From Strongylocentrotus purpuratus (taxonomy: Eukaryota; Echinodermata; Echinoidea; Camarodonta; Strongylocentrotidae), in the NCBI RefSeq assembly GCF_000002235.5, contig NW_022145610.1, positions 32,172,306-32,236,305 on the forward strand: DNA of 64,000 bases. Reading direction: 5' to 3'. The notes beneath the pieces are model-generated. The model searched no databases and was not told the origin of the DNA. It was given only the letters and a program-made list of their open reading frames with translations. A program made the position numbers and the translations under genes. Positions 8,954 through 20,900 of this stretch are shown here, piece after piece (position 1 is the stretch's first letter; every line of letters begins with the position of its first letter).

Positions 8954-11142
8954 GAAGTAAATGAAGAAAAAGTGGTAGGAGAAAAATCATTTCAGCGATA
9001 TTAGTGAGTATATTCTCAATGATTGAGGCATACACGTGCATAAACATTATATATTCCGTGGTAAGAATAAAGTAAGCGAGGAAAATGAAGGCAATGACAA
9101 ACGAGAGCGAGAGAGAGAGAGAGACAGAATATGGCCGGGTTCAAATTAAGTTTTCTTTAAATCAGACCCAGTACTGAGGATCTTTTCATGTGCCATGTTT
9201 TTGTTATTTGATGGCCTTTGAAGCTACATAGAAATGCCGTCTTTTGTCACCAAATATTGTTCAAATAGCATTGTAGAGACGATGAACAACAGCGAACGCA
9301 AAGTCGTTAGCCATGACAATGTCAATTTCTATCTCGTTCTGCTAAATGATCCGAACAATAGAATCAACCAAGTAGATGTTAAACGAATTTTTTCATGAGT
9401 TCTGAAATTTCAATTTGTTACTGCATGTCATAACAGTATTAAAGAGCAGCAATGGCGAACGATTGTCGATAAAATTCAGAAATTGTTGCTTATATTGATT
9501 AAATTACCATGAGACATCAAGCTACATAGAACTATGATCGACAAACATGATATTGTTTTGAAAACAGTCTGAAAACATTGGAGCTAGAATGAATAAGAGA
9601 TAATGTGGTCATGTAAACAAGTGCATTATGTCCATGTTAATCCCCTAGTTCCAATATCATGATTGTATTCTCTATTTATTTCTCCTATATAATTTATTTC
9701 AATTTAAAATAGAAATTCTAATGTTCCTTCTTTTGGCTTGATAATATTTCATGAATGAATTGACAGTTTTGGTAGACATCTTGGATGTATCGTAGCAATA
9801 AATTCTTGGCACATGACGTATTGTGTATACGATAATAATGATAAGAAGAAGAAGCATACAAATAACTATAAGAATAATAACAATAACACATAATTACTAT
9901 AATAATGATTATAATTACGATATTTACCATGATAATCAATATAACAATGATAATAATAATGATTATTATGATACTGCTGCTATTACTACTACTACTACAA
10001 CTACTAAGAAGAAGTAAATGAAGAAAAAGTGGTAGGAGAAAAATCATTTCAGCGATATTAGTGAGTATATTCTCAATGATTGAGGCATACACGTGCATAA
10101 ACATTACATATTCCGTGGTAAGAATAAAGTAAGCGAGGAAAATGAAGGCAATGACAAACGAGAGCGAGAGAGAGAGAGAGAGACAGAATATGGCCGGGTT
10201 CAAATTAAGTTTTCTTTAAATCAGACCCAGTACTGAGGATCTTTTCATGTGCCATGTTTTTGTTATTTGATGGCCTTTGAAGCTACATAGAAATGCCGTC
10301 TTTTGTCACCAAATATTGTTCAAATAGCATTGTAGAGACGATGAACAACAGCGAACGCAAAGTCGTTAGCCATGACAATGTCAATTTCTATCTCGTTCTG
10401 CTAAATGATCCGAACAATAGAATCAACCAAGTAGAATCAACTGTTAAACGAATTTATCATGAGTTCTGAAATTTCAATTTGTTACTGCACGTCATAATAG
10501 TATTAAAGAGCAGCAATGGCGAACGATTGTCGCTAAAATTCAGAAATTGTTGCTTAGATTGATTAAATTACCATGAGACATCAAGCTACATAGAACTATG
10601 ATCGACAAACATGATATTGTTTTGAAAACAGTTTGAAAACATTGGAGCTAGAATGAATAAGAGATAATGTGGTCATGTAAACAAGTGCATTATGTCCATG
10701 TTAATCCCCTAGTTCTAACATCATGATTGTATTCTCTATTTATTTCTCCTATATAATTTATTTCAATTTAAAATAGAAATTCTAATGTTCCTTCTTTTGG
10801 CTTGATAATATTTCAGCAACGAATTGACAGTTTTGGTAGACATCTTGGATGTATCGTAGCAATAAATTCTTGGCACATGAAGTATTGTGTATACGATAAT
10901 AATGATAAGAAGAAGAAGCATACAAATAACTATAAGAATAATAACAATAACACATAATTACTATAATAATGAATATAATTACGATATTTACTATAATTAT
11001 AAATATAACAATGATTATTATGATACTGTTGCTATTACTACTCCAACTACTACTACTAGGAAGTAGAAGATGAAGAAGAAGGGGAAGGAGGAGAATCGTT
11101 TTTAGCGAAAATAGTGGTTATTTTCTTTTTATATGATTGAGG

Positions 11143-11789
11143 CATACACTCAAATTTAAATCATAATCAAACAGGCATCTGAAGTTTTTAGATGCTTACT
11201 ATTTGCTTCATGTTGTTGAAAATCGCCCCCGGCTGGATCGCACCCTGCTTCCCTGCATCAACGAACAAACTTTGAGAAAAGTTTTTTGTCTCCCTTTAAT
11301 TAAAAGTCGTTTTACAAACTTTTGACCATCGAATAATACACGCATTCATTCAGCTAAACTTGACACGAGGTTATTTTTGGCTAATTTTATATCGTGTATT
11401 TTGTAGAAAGATACAAACCCTCGTGTAATTTAAATAACGTTGGAAATTTGGAATTGAATTGGGGCCTTGAGCAAAGAATACACGTTAAGATGACCAAAAG
11501 TGCGAGGTAGTTTTCACTGCCCGTGGGATCATACAATATGTCATCTAAATCGTTTGCCTGTAGGTCTGGAGTATCGAAGGTCGATAAATTTAAGATCAGA
11601 CCTTCGAAGGGTCATTTTATCTAATTTTCATCTGACAAATTTGAGGCATAAAAAAAAAAATCAAAAGCAGTTGGAGAAAAGACATCTCCAAGTCTCCAGC
11701 AGTAAGACAATTAATGACAAGCACAATTGAAGACCAATCTAAGACGCGTTTATAGTGACGGCAGACTTCTGTGGGACGTTTAAAATTTT
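11143..11789. other. Low-copy sequence, no gene recognised
   Basis: Lies between the end of the family C array and the old module Z. The only open frame of note (11500-11730, 76 codons) has no recognisable motif. No tRNA, MITE ends or exon-like segment is apparent. Confidence 0.5.
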
Positions 11790-12777
11790 AATGAAGTTTG
11801 ATTTGGACTCGTCGTCTTTGACCACAAATTTCGTCATGATCCCGTCATCAAAATGGAAAATAAATGTCACAAGTAATTTAAAAAATAACCTCAGCAACAA
11901 CATAATACATTTTTTTGAGAAATTCGAATAAAGATGAACGATTTATGATCCAACGTGCATTGTCAGTAATTACTTAATCAATTAAAATATATTAACATTA
12001 AAAGTTGAACGAGCAATATGATGATGTCGGAAAATCCGATAAGCCAAAAAGATGTATGGAATAATATATACGACTCATACTTAATCCATTTATTAAAAGA
12101 AATTGGATTATCTGGGCACTTATAGAAGTTATGACCAATTAAACATAGGCATGTTTTTGTTTTAAATTGCAAATGTGTGCGCGCGCGTGATGTTATCTTT
12201 GACGCCCACTTATTCCATCATTATGTGTCAAAATTGTCTGAAATTTACAGGGATTGTTGAGGGAAGTAGCAGGAATCAAAAAAATGCAAAATAAAAAGGA
12301 ATTTCTCCGTTCCACGTACCTTATGCGCGCAAATACGCGCGCACCGACCCGCACGCGCAGACATTTTTGAAACGCTTAAAATTGTCTGAAACGTATAGAA
12401 AATTACTTGGTTTGGGGGTTTAAGCACTTTAAATTCTTATTTCTTTTTGACGCGCGCGTACGCGCACGTTTAAAAGGGAAGGCGCATGTGCGTGGGCTAA
12501 ATTTCTGACGCATGACCTGAGCATGATTTATGCCAAATTTGAATTGAAATTGATATTGCATGGCTGAGGTACGACTATTAATGACATTTCACATAATGAC
12601 GTCATGATGACGTCACGATGAACTGGCGTCGCTAAAAAATCAGGCAGTTCTAAGTTGGACTAAGATCTATCTTCAAGCCAAGTTTCATGACAATGGCTTG
12701 ATCCATTATTGAGATATCCTGCGAACAAGTTTATGGAAGAATATGATGAATTCTTCCATACAGACACAAAATAAATA
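11790..12777 (+). repeat. Module Z, an old diverged copy of the 1.2-kb module
   Basis: Shares module landmarks in the right order but heavily diverged: 'catgatcccgtcatc' at about 11836, 'ggcatgtttttg' at about 12148, a CpG-rich block at 12180-12190 and 12450-12470, duplicated TGACGTCA motifs at about 12600-12620, 'aggcagttctaagttggac' and 'gagatatcctgcgaac'. It abuts the CTAG of the first X module at 12778. Its position beside X suggests it is the remnant of an older array. Confidence 0.65.
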
Positions 12778-14910
12778 CTAGACTTTAATTCGTCACTTAG
12801 ACGAATTAGGTGATACGTATGATAATGGTCTACATAACGAATAATGCATTACACGATATATTATTTTGGAAAATGCTTCTCCCATTCATATGCTTCTCCA
12901 ATTATGATCTATTCATATGTCAAGATTAAATTGTGTCTCCTTGATCATCATGGATCTAGGGAAGATAGATTGAAACAATATATGACCTTTGACCCTGTGC
13001 AGTAACCAGTTACACATTTGACTCTAATTTACATCATGAAGAACACCTTTTGACGATTTTTATCTTATTCAAAGAAATGAAAATGTAATTGATAAATGAT
13101 TATCATCATTATGATAATGATTATCATGATGATCATGATCATGATCATGAGCGCGATCATGACATCTTATTGAAAAAATGAGGGTTGATTTAGATAGCAT
13201 ATAGTCTCAGCTACAACATACTCAAAAATCAACAAAATCCAAGCCGAAATAACGGCGATATTGCTCGCAAAAGACAGGAATGTAGACTCCAGATTTTAGA
13301 AAAAGTCATCTCCCATAGGGATTACACGCAAAAAGTAACGGATTAAGTGAAAATAGGGTAATAATAAAGTAAAAAGGGTTATTTATGACATTATTTGCGA
13401 ATCTACGTGTTTAAATAATCAAAGGAGATGGTACAGTGAAGGTCAAAAGGAAACAAAAGTGAAAAAAAAAAGTGTTGGAGACACCCGGACTCGAACCAGG
13501 GATCTCGAGGTTGGAAGTCAAGTGCGTTACCGATATACCAAAACATCTCCCATAGCGATTACACGTAAACGGGAAATGGAATTCAGAAATCCTACTTTGC
13601 AAGTGAAATATGAGCATAATCCCGGCATCTAATCGAAAAATAAAAGGCACATTTTTGATAGCTCATTGTCTCAGCTACAACATATCCAAAGCTCAGCGAA
13701 AAAAAAGCTAAAACAACGGAGATTTTGCTCACGAAAGACAGGAGTGTAGAATCCAGTTCTGAGAAAAAGTCATGTCCCATAGAGAATACACGCAAAATGC
13801 GAAAAATTGACATGCCTCCTTTAATCGCAAAAATACACCATGATACTTTTGTCAAACTGGAAAATTTTGTATACTACATTTGTAGAAAATTGTCTCAGCT
13901 AGAACATATCAAAATTAAAACGAAAATTGATCCATATTTACAGAGATACAATCAATTTTCCAAAAATATCCTGACGTCATAATATGCAAATTAAATTTTG
14001 AGTTCGGAGGCCATTATGATGACGTCATGAGTTAATTGAGGGTCAAATGAGACATGAAATCATATCTCCGACTCATAATCTATCCAAATATGAAAAAATA
14101 TTGGGAGTTTCTATCTATTCTAAAGAGTTACAATGAATTTTATATAGGCATGTTTTTGCCCATGTATTGTGGATAAAGATAACGCAAATCCGCGCGTGCT
14201 GTCAACTTTGACGGACGCTCATTGCGTTAATAAAAGGTGAACAAATTATCAAAATGCTTGGAAAAATGTACCGAATATGATGACAGAAAACAATCGGCGA
14301 TTCTATGTTGCAAAATGCCAGTACGCGCGAAAACGCGCGCGCATGCGCGTGTGCGTAATTTTTTTATCAAATGCTCCATATGGCCTGAAACGTATGCAAA
14401 AAAAATTTGGGATGATTTAGAGCATTTTTAATTTTTGCGCGCGCGTAAACGCGCGGACGAGCGCGCACGCGCGCATTTGCGCACTTTTATTGACCTCAAC
14501 TTGACCGGACGGATATTGATCTTAATCATGATAAATATGAATGAAAAATTATTATTCGTTATAAAGATATGATCATTAGTTGATTTTCACAAAATGGCGC
14601 CTGGATGACGTCACGATGACTTTGAGTCTTTGAAAAGTCACGCAGTTCTAAGTTAGACTAAGATCTATCATCATTGAAAGATTCATAACAATGGCTTCGT
14701 TTAGTCTTGAGATATCCTGCGAACAAATTCGAGGAAGAATAATAATAAATAAATAAATAAATAATAATAAAAATCTTGACGAAATCAAAAGGTGATACGT
14801 CTACGTACGTATCACCTAATAAATAAATAATAATAAAAATCTTGACGAAATCAAAAGGTGATACGTATATTTCATACGTATCACCTAATAACAATCTTGA
14901 CGAAATCAAA
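12778..14910 (+). repeat. X module 1 with tRNA-like block
   Basis: Starts CTAGACTTTAATTCGTC-ACTTA-GACGAATTAGGTGATACG. The first 700 bp hold a GATCAT-rich palindromic tract (about 13080-13150), then the tRNA-like block at 13477, then a full diverged module ending near 14740. Two hairpins follow at 14790-14817 and 14856-14886. The motif 'catctcccatagggattaca' at 13309 recurs as 'catctcccatagcgattaca' at 13544, so the tRNA-like block is bracketed by a direct repeat. No coding potential. Confidence 0.75.
13477..13550 (-). other. tRNA-like block (copy 2) with Pol III boxes
   Basis: On the minus strand this has a 7-bp acceptor-like pairing (GGAGATG with TGTCTCC, two G-T pairs), an A-box-like TGGTATATCGG, an anticodon arm CTTGA/TCGAG with a 9-nt loop containing TTCCAA, a good T-stem and a perfect B box GGTTCGAGTCC. 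The weak D stem and oversized anticodon loop argue against a working tRNA. It may still act as an internal Pol III promoter, as in tRNA-derived SINEs. Confidence 0.6.
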
Positions 14911-17900
14911 AGGTGATACGTTGACTTCGTTACGTATCACCTAATGATTCCTTCAAAATTTGCAATTTCAACTTTCGATCGAAAATTTTAACATGATCCC
15001 AACATCTGATTAAAAAACAAAGTCACCCTTTTTTGTAGCCCATGGTCTCAGCTATAACATACCCCAATTTGGGAGAAAACAGAGCACACATAAGATAGAG
15101 AGTGCTCATAGATGAATGCCATGTAGATTCATGATGTGAACGAAATTCACCTTCCATAGACATAACACGCAAATGACGAAAATTCTGACATGTGGCCTTT
15201 AACTGAATTTTGTACTATGATGACCTCATTAAAATGAAACTTAGTGAAAAGTGATCTTGTAGAGAATTGCCTTATCTACAACATATCGACATTTCAAAGA
15301 GAATCGATGAATATTGAGAGAAATACACTACATTTTCCATAAATACAATGACGTCATAATATGCAATTTTGTATTTTTGACTTCCAAGGCCATTATGATG
15401 ACGTAAAGATGTACTTAATGGCCAAATGAGATATGAAATCATACCTCCGACTCATACTCTATCTAAATATGAAAAAAAAAATGGCAATCCCTATTCATCC
15501 CAATGGACTTTTCATAGGCATGTTTTTGCCCATATATGCAATGTATTACAAAAATCGCGCGTACGGACGGTTATCTTGAACGGACGCTCATTCCGTTTTT
15601 AATAGTGATAAAGAGATAAACTTGGTATCAAATTGTTCGGAAAAATATGAGGAATATCCTGTCAAAAGTTTTTGCGGAGAAATTTTTTTTCGTTCGGCCG
15701 TGACGAACGAAAACGTGCAAAAATGCGTGTTTTGCGCGATTTTTTATGAATGCTTATAATGGCCTGAAACGTATGCAAAAAAAATTTAAGACGATTTTGA
15801 GCAATTTAAAATTTTACGCGCGCATTTTTGCGCGCGCCTACACGTACGCGCATTTTTCCGCGCATTTATTGACCTCAAATTGACCCGACGGATATTGATC
15901 TTAATCTTGATAAATATGAATGTAAAATTACTTTCCGTTATGAAGATATGATCATAAGTTGATTTTTACAAAATGGCGCCTGGATGACGTCACGATGACT
16001 TTGAGTCTTTGAAAAGTCACGCAGTTCTAAGTTAGACTAAGATCTATCATCATTGAAATATTCATAACAATGGCTTCATTCAGTCTTGAGATATCCTGCG
16101 AACAAATTCGAGGAAGAATAATAATAAATAAATAACAATCTTGACGAAATCAAAAGGTGATACGTTGACTTCGTTACGTATCACCTAATAACAATCTTGA
16201 CGAAATCAAAAGGTGATACGTTGACTTCGTTACGTATCACCTAATGATTCCTTCAAAATTTGCAATTTCAACTTTCGATCGAAAATTTTAACATGATCCC
16301 AACATCTGATTAAAAAACAAAGTCACCCTTTTTTGTAGCCCATGGTCTCAGCTATAACATACCCCAATTTGGGAGAAAACAGAGCACACATAAGATAGAT
16401 AGTGCTCATAGATGAATGCCATGTAGATTCATGATGTGAACGAAATTCACCTTCCATAGACATAACACGCAAATGACGAAAATTCTGACATGTGGCCTTT
16501 AATTGAATTTTGTACTATGATGACCTCATTAAAATGAAACTTAGTGAAAAGTGATCTTGTAGAGAATTGCCTTATCTACAACATATCGACATTTCAAAGA
16601 GAATCGATGAATATTGAGAGAAATACACTCCATTTTCCATAAATACAATGACGTCATAATATGCAATTTTGTATTTTTGACTTCCAAGGCCATTATGATG
16701 ACGTTAAGATGTACTTAATGGCCAAATGAGATATGAAATCATACCTCCGACTCATACTCTATCTAAATATGACAAAAAAATTGGTAATCCCTATTCATCC
16801 CAATGGACTTTTCATAGGCATGTTTTTGCCCATATATGCAATGTATTACAAAAATCGCGCGTACGGACGGTTATCTTGAACAGACGCTCATTCCGTTTTT
16901 AATAGTGATAAAGAGATAAACTTGGTATCAAATTGTTCGGAAAATTATGAGGAATATCGTGTCAAAAGTTTTTGCGGAGGAATTATTTTTCGTTCGGCCG
17001 TGACGAACGAAAACGCGCAAAAATGCGTGTTTTGCGCGATTTTTTATGAATGCTTATAATGGCCTGAAACGTATGCAAAAAAAATTTAAGACGATTTTGA
17101 GCAATTTAAAATTTTACGCGCGCATTTTTGCGCGCGCCTACGCGTACGCGCATTTTTGCGCGCATTTATTGAACTCAAATTAACCCGACGGATATTGATC
17201 TTAATCTTGATAAATATGAATGTAAAATTACTTTCCGTTATGAAGATATGATCATAAGTTGATTTTTACAAAATGGCGCCTGGATGACGTCACGATGACT
17301 TTGAGTCTTTGAAAAGTCACGCAGTTCTAAGTTAGACTAAGATCTATCATCATTGAAAGATTCATAACAATGGCTTCATTCAGTCTTGAGATATCCTGCG
17401 AACAAATTCGAGGAAGAATAATAATAAATAAATAACAATCTTGACGAAATCAAAAGGTGATACGTTGACTTCGTTACGTATCACCTAATGATTCCTTCAA
17501 AATTTGCAATTTCAACTTTCGATCGAAAATTTTAACATGATCCCAACATCTGATTAAAAAACAAAGTCACCCTTTTTTGTAGCCCATGGTCTCAGCTATA
17601 ACATACCCCAATTTGGGAGAAAACAGAGCACACATAAGATAGATAGTGCTCATAGATGAATGCCATGTAGATTCATGATGTGAACGAAATTCACCTTCCA
17701 TAGACATAACACGCAAATGACGAAAATTCTGACATGTGGCCTTTAATTGAATTTTGTACTATGATGACCTCATTAAAATGAAACTTAGTGAAAAGTGATC
17801 TTGTAGAGAATTGCCTTATCTACAACATATCGACATTTCAAAGAGAATCGATGAATATTGAGAGAAATACACTCCATTTTCCATAAATACAATGACGTCA

Positions 17901-20900
17901 TAATATGCAATTTTGTATTTTTGACTTCCAAGGCCATTATGATGACGTTAAGATGTACTTAATGGCCAAATGAGATATGAAATCATACCTCCGACTCATA
18001 CTCTATCTAAATATGACAAAAAAATTGGTAATCCCTATTCATCCCAATGGACTTTTCATAGGCATGTTTTTGCCCATATATGCAATGTATTACAAAAATC
18101 GCGCGTACGGACGGTTATCTTGAACAGACGCTCATTCCGTTTTTAATAGTGATAAAGAGATAAACTTGGTATCAAATTGTTCGGAAAATTATGAGGAATA
18201 TCGTGTCAAAAGTTTTTGCGGAGGAATTATTTTTCGTTCGGCCGTGACGAACGAAAACGCGCAAAAATGCGTGTTTTGCGCGATTTTTTATGAATGCTTA
18301 TAATGGCCTGAAACGTATGCAAAAAAAATTTAAGACGATTTTGAGCAATTTAAAATTTTACGCGCGCATTTTTGCGCGCGCCTACGCGTACGCGCATTTT
18401 TGCGCGCATTTATTGAACTCAAATTAACCCGACGGATATTGATCTTAATCTTGATAAATATGAATGTAAAATTACTTTCCGTTATGAAGATATGATCATA
18501 AGTTGATTTTTACAAAATGGCGCCTGGATGACGTCACGATGACTTTGAGTCTTTGAAAAGTCACGCAGTTCTAAGTTAGACTAAGATCTATCATCATTGA
18601 AAGATTCATAACAATGGCTTCATTCAGTCTTGAGATATCCTGCGAACAAATTCGAGGAAGAATAATAATAAATAAATAACAATCTTGACGAAATCAAAAG
18701 GTGATACGTTGACTTCGTTACGTATCACCTAATGATTCCTTCAAAATTTGCAATTTCAACTTTCGATCGAAAATTTTAACATGATCCCAACATCTGATTA
18801 AAAAACAAAGTCACCCTTTTTTGTAGCCCATGGTCTCAGCTATAACATACCCCAATTTGGGAGAAAACAGAGCACACATAAGATAGATAGTGCTCATAGA
18901 TGAATGCCATGTAGATTCATGATGTGAACGAAATTCACCTTCCATAGACATAACACGCAAATGACGAAAATTCTGACATGTGGCCTTTAATTGAATTTTG
19001 TACTATGATGACCTCATTAAAATGAAACTTAGTGAAAAGTGATCTTGTAGAGAATTGCCTTATCTACAACATATCGACATTTCAAAGAGAATCGATGAAT
19101 ATTGAGAGAAATACACTCCATTTTCCATAAATACAATGACGTCATAATATGCAATTTTGTATTTTTGACTTCCAAGGCCATTATGATGACGTTAAGATGT
19201 ACTTAATGGCCAAATGAGATATGAAATCATACCTCCGACTCATACTCTATCTAAATATGACAAAAAAATTGGTAATCCCTATTCATCCCAATGGACTTTT
19301 CATAGGCATGTTTTTGCCCATATATGCAATGTATTACAAAAATCGCGCGTACGGACGGTTATCTTGAACAGACGCTCATTCCGTTTTTAATAGTGATAAA
19401 GAGATAAACTTGGTATCAAATTGTTCGGAAAATTATGAGGAATATCGTGTCAAAAGTTTTTGCGGAGGAATTATTTTTCGTTCGGCCGTGACGAACGAAA
19501 ACGCGCAAAAATGCGTGTTTTGCGCGATTTTTTATGAATGCTTATAATGGCCTGAAACGTATGCAAAAAAAATTTAAGACGATTTTGAGCAATTTAAAAT
19601 TTTACGCGCGCATTTTTGCGCGCGCCTACGCGTACGCGCATTTTTGCGCGCATTTATTGAACTCAAATTAACCCGACGGATATTGATCTTAATCTTGATA
19701 AATATGAATGTAAAATTACTTTCCGTTATGAAGATATGATCATAAGTTGATTTTTACAAAATGGCGCCTGGATGACGTCACGATGACTTTGAGTCTTTGA
19801 AAAGTCACGCAGTTCTAAGTTAGACTAAGATCTATCATCATTGAAAGATTCATAACAATGGCTTCATTCAGTCTTGAGATATCCTGCGAACAAATTCGAG
19901 GAAGAATAATAATAAATAAATAACAATCTTGACGAAATCAAAAGGTGATACGTTGACTTCGTTACGTATCACCTAATGATTCCTTCAAAATTTGCAATTT
20001 CAACTTTCGATCGAAAATTTTAACATGATCCCAACATCTGATTAAAAAACAAAGTCACCCTTTTTTGTAGCCCATGGTCTCAGCTATAACATACCCCAAT
20101 TTGGGAGAAAACAGAGCACACATAAGATAGATAGTGCTCATAGATGAATGCCATGTAGATTCATGATGTGAACGAAATTCACCTTCCATAGACATAACAC
20201 GCAAATGACGAAAATTCTGACATGTGGCCTTTAATTGAATTTTGTACTATGATGACCTCATTAAAATGAAACTTAGTGAAAAGTGATCTTGTAGAGAATT
20301 GCCTTATCTACAACATATCGACATTTCAAAGAGAATCGATGAATATTGAGAGAAATACACTCCATTTTCCATAAATACAATGACGTCATAATATGCAATT
20401 TTGTATTTTTGACTTCCAAGGCCATTATGATGACGTTAAGATGTACTTAATGGCCAAATGAGATATGAAATCATACCTCCGACTCATACTCTATCTAAAT
20501 ATGACAAAAAAATTGGTAATCCCTATTCATCCCAATGGACTTTTCATAGGCATGTTTTTGCCCATATATGCAATGTATTACAAAAATCGCGCGTACGGAC
20601 GGTTATCTTGAACAGACGCTCATTCCGTTTTTAATAGTGATAAAGAGATAAACTTGGTATCAAATTGTTCGGAAAATTATGAGGAATATCGTGTCAAAAG
20701 TTTTTGCGGAGGAATTATTTTTCGTTCGGCCGTGACGAACGAAAACGCGCAAAAATGCGTGTTTTGCGCGATTTTTTATGAATGCTTATAATGGCCTGAA
20801 ACGTATGCAAAAAAAATTTAAGACGATTTTGAGCAATTTAAAATTTTACGCGCGCATTTTTGCGCGCGCCTACGCGTACGCGCATTTTTGCGCGCATTTA

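Larger units (their letters stand above)
3564..11142. repeat. Tandem array of four ~1.06-kb units (family C)
   Basis: Unit starts are marked by 'gaggcatacac' at about 3564, 5163, 9024 and 10083, with the array ending at about 11142. Shared landmarks include 'tggccgggttcaaattaag', 'agcagcaatggcgaacgatt' and 'gttccttcttttggcttgat'. Units 3 and 4 are each about 1059 bp and nearly identical. Unit 1 contains a 597-bp inverted modular-repeat fragment and a 107-bp MITE; unit 2 contains a 2.8-kb foldback element. Each unit carries an imperfect TAA/ATT tract whose reverse frame gives isoleucine- and tyrosine-rich ORFs. Those are composition artefacts. Confidence 0.8.

Noticed and set aside
9718-10203. 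161-codon hydrophobic minus-strand ORF resembling a membrane protein
   Set aside because: It comes from the TAA/ATT tract of family C. Sister units do not keep the same frame length, and the isoleucine runs reflect base composition.
13477-13550. Functional tRNA-Gly(TCC) gene
   Set aside because: The anticodon loop is 9 nt instead of 7 and the D stem does not pair well. The sequence is always part of the larger repeat.
13592-13855. Minus-strand ORF starting MTKVSWCIFAIKGG, seen again at 32092
   Set aside because: Its recurrence reflects copying of the X module at the DNA level. The frame is not preserved in the copies near 700, 37700 or 42400.
12778-14942. Firm Helitron assignment based on CTAG and a nearby hairpin
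   Set aside because: CTAG lies at the start of X and also at inverted termini. No Rep/helicase is present, and the inverted 41-bp ends are not a canonical Helitron feature. Kept only as an alternative.
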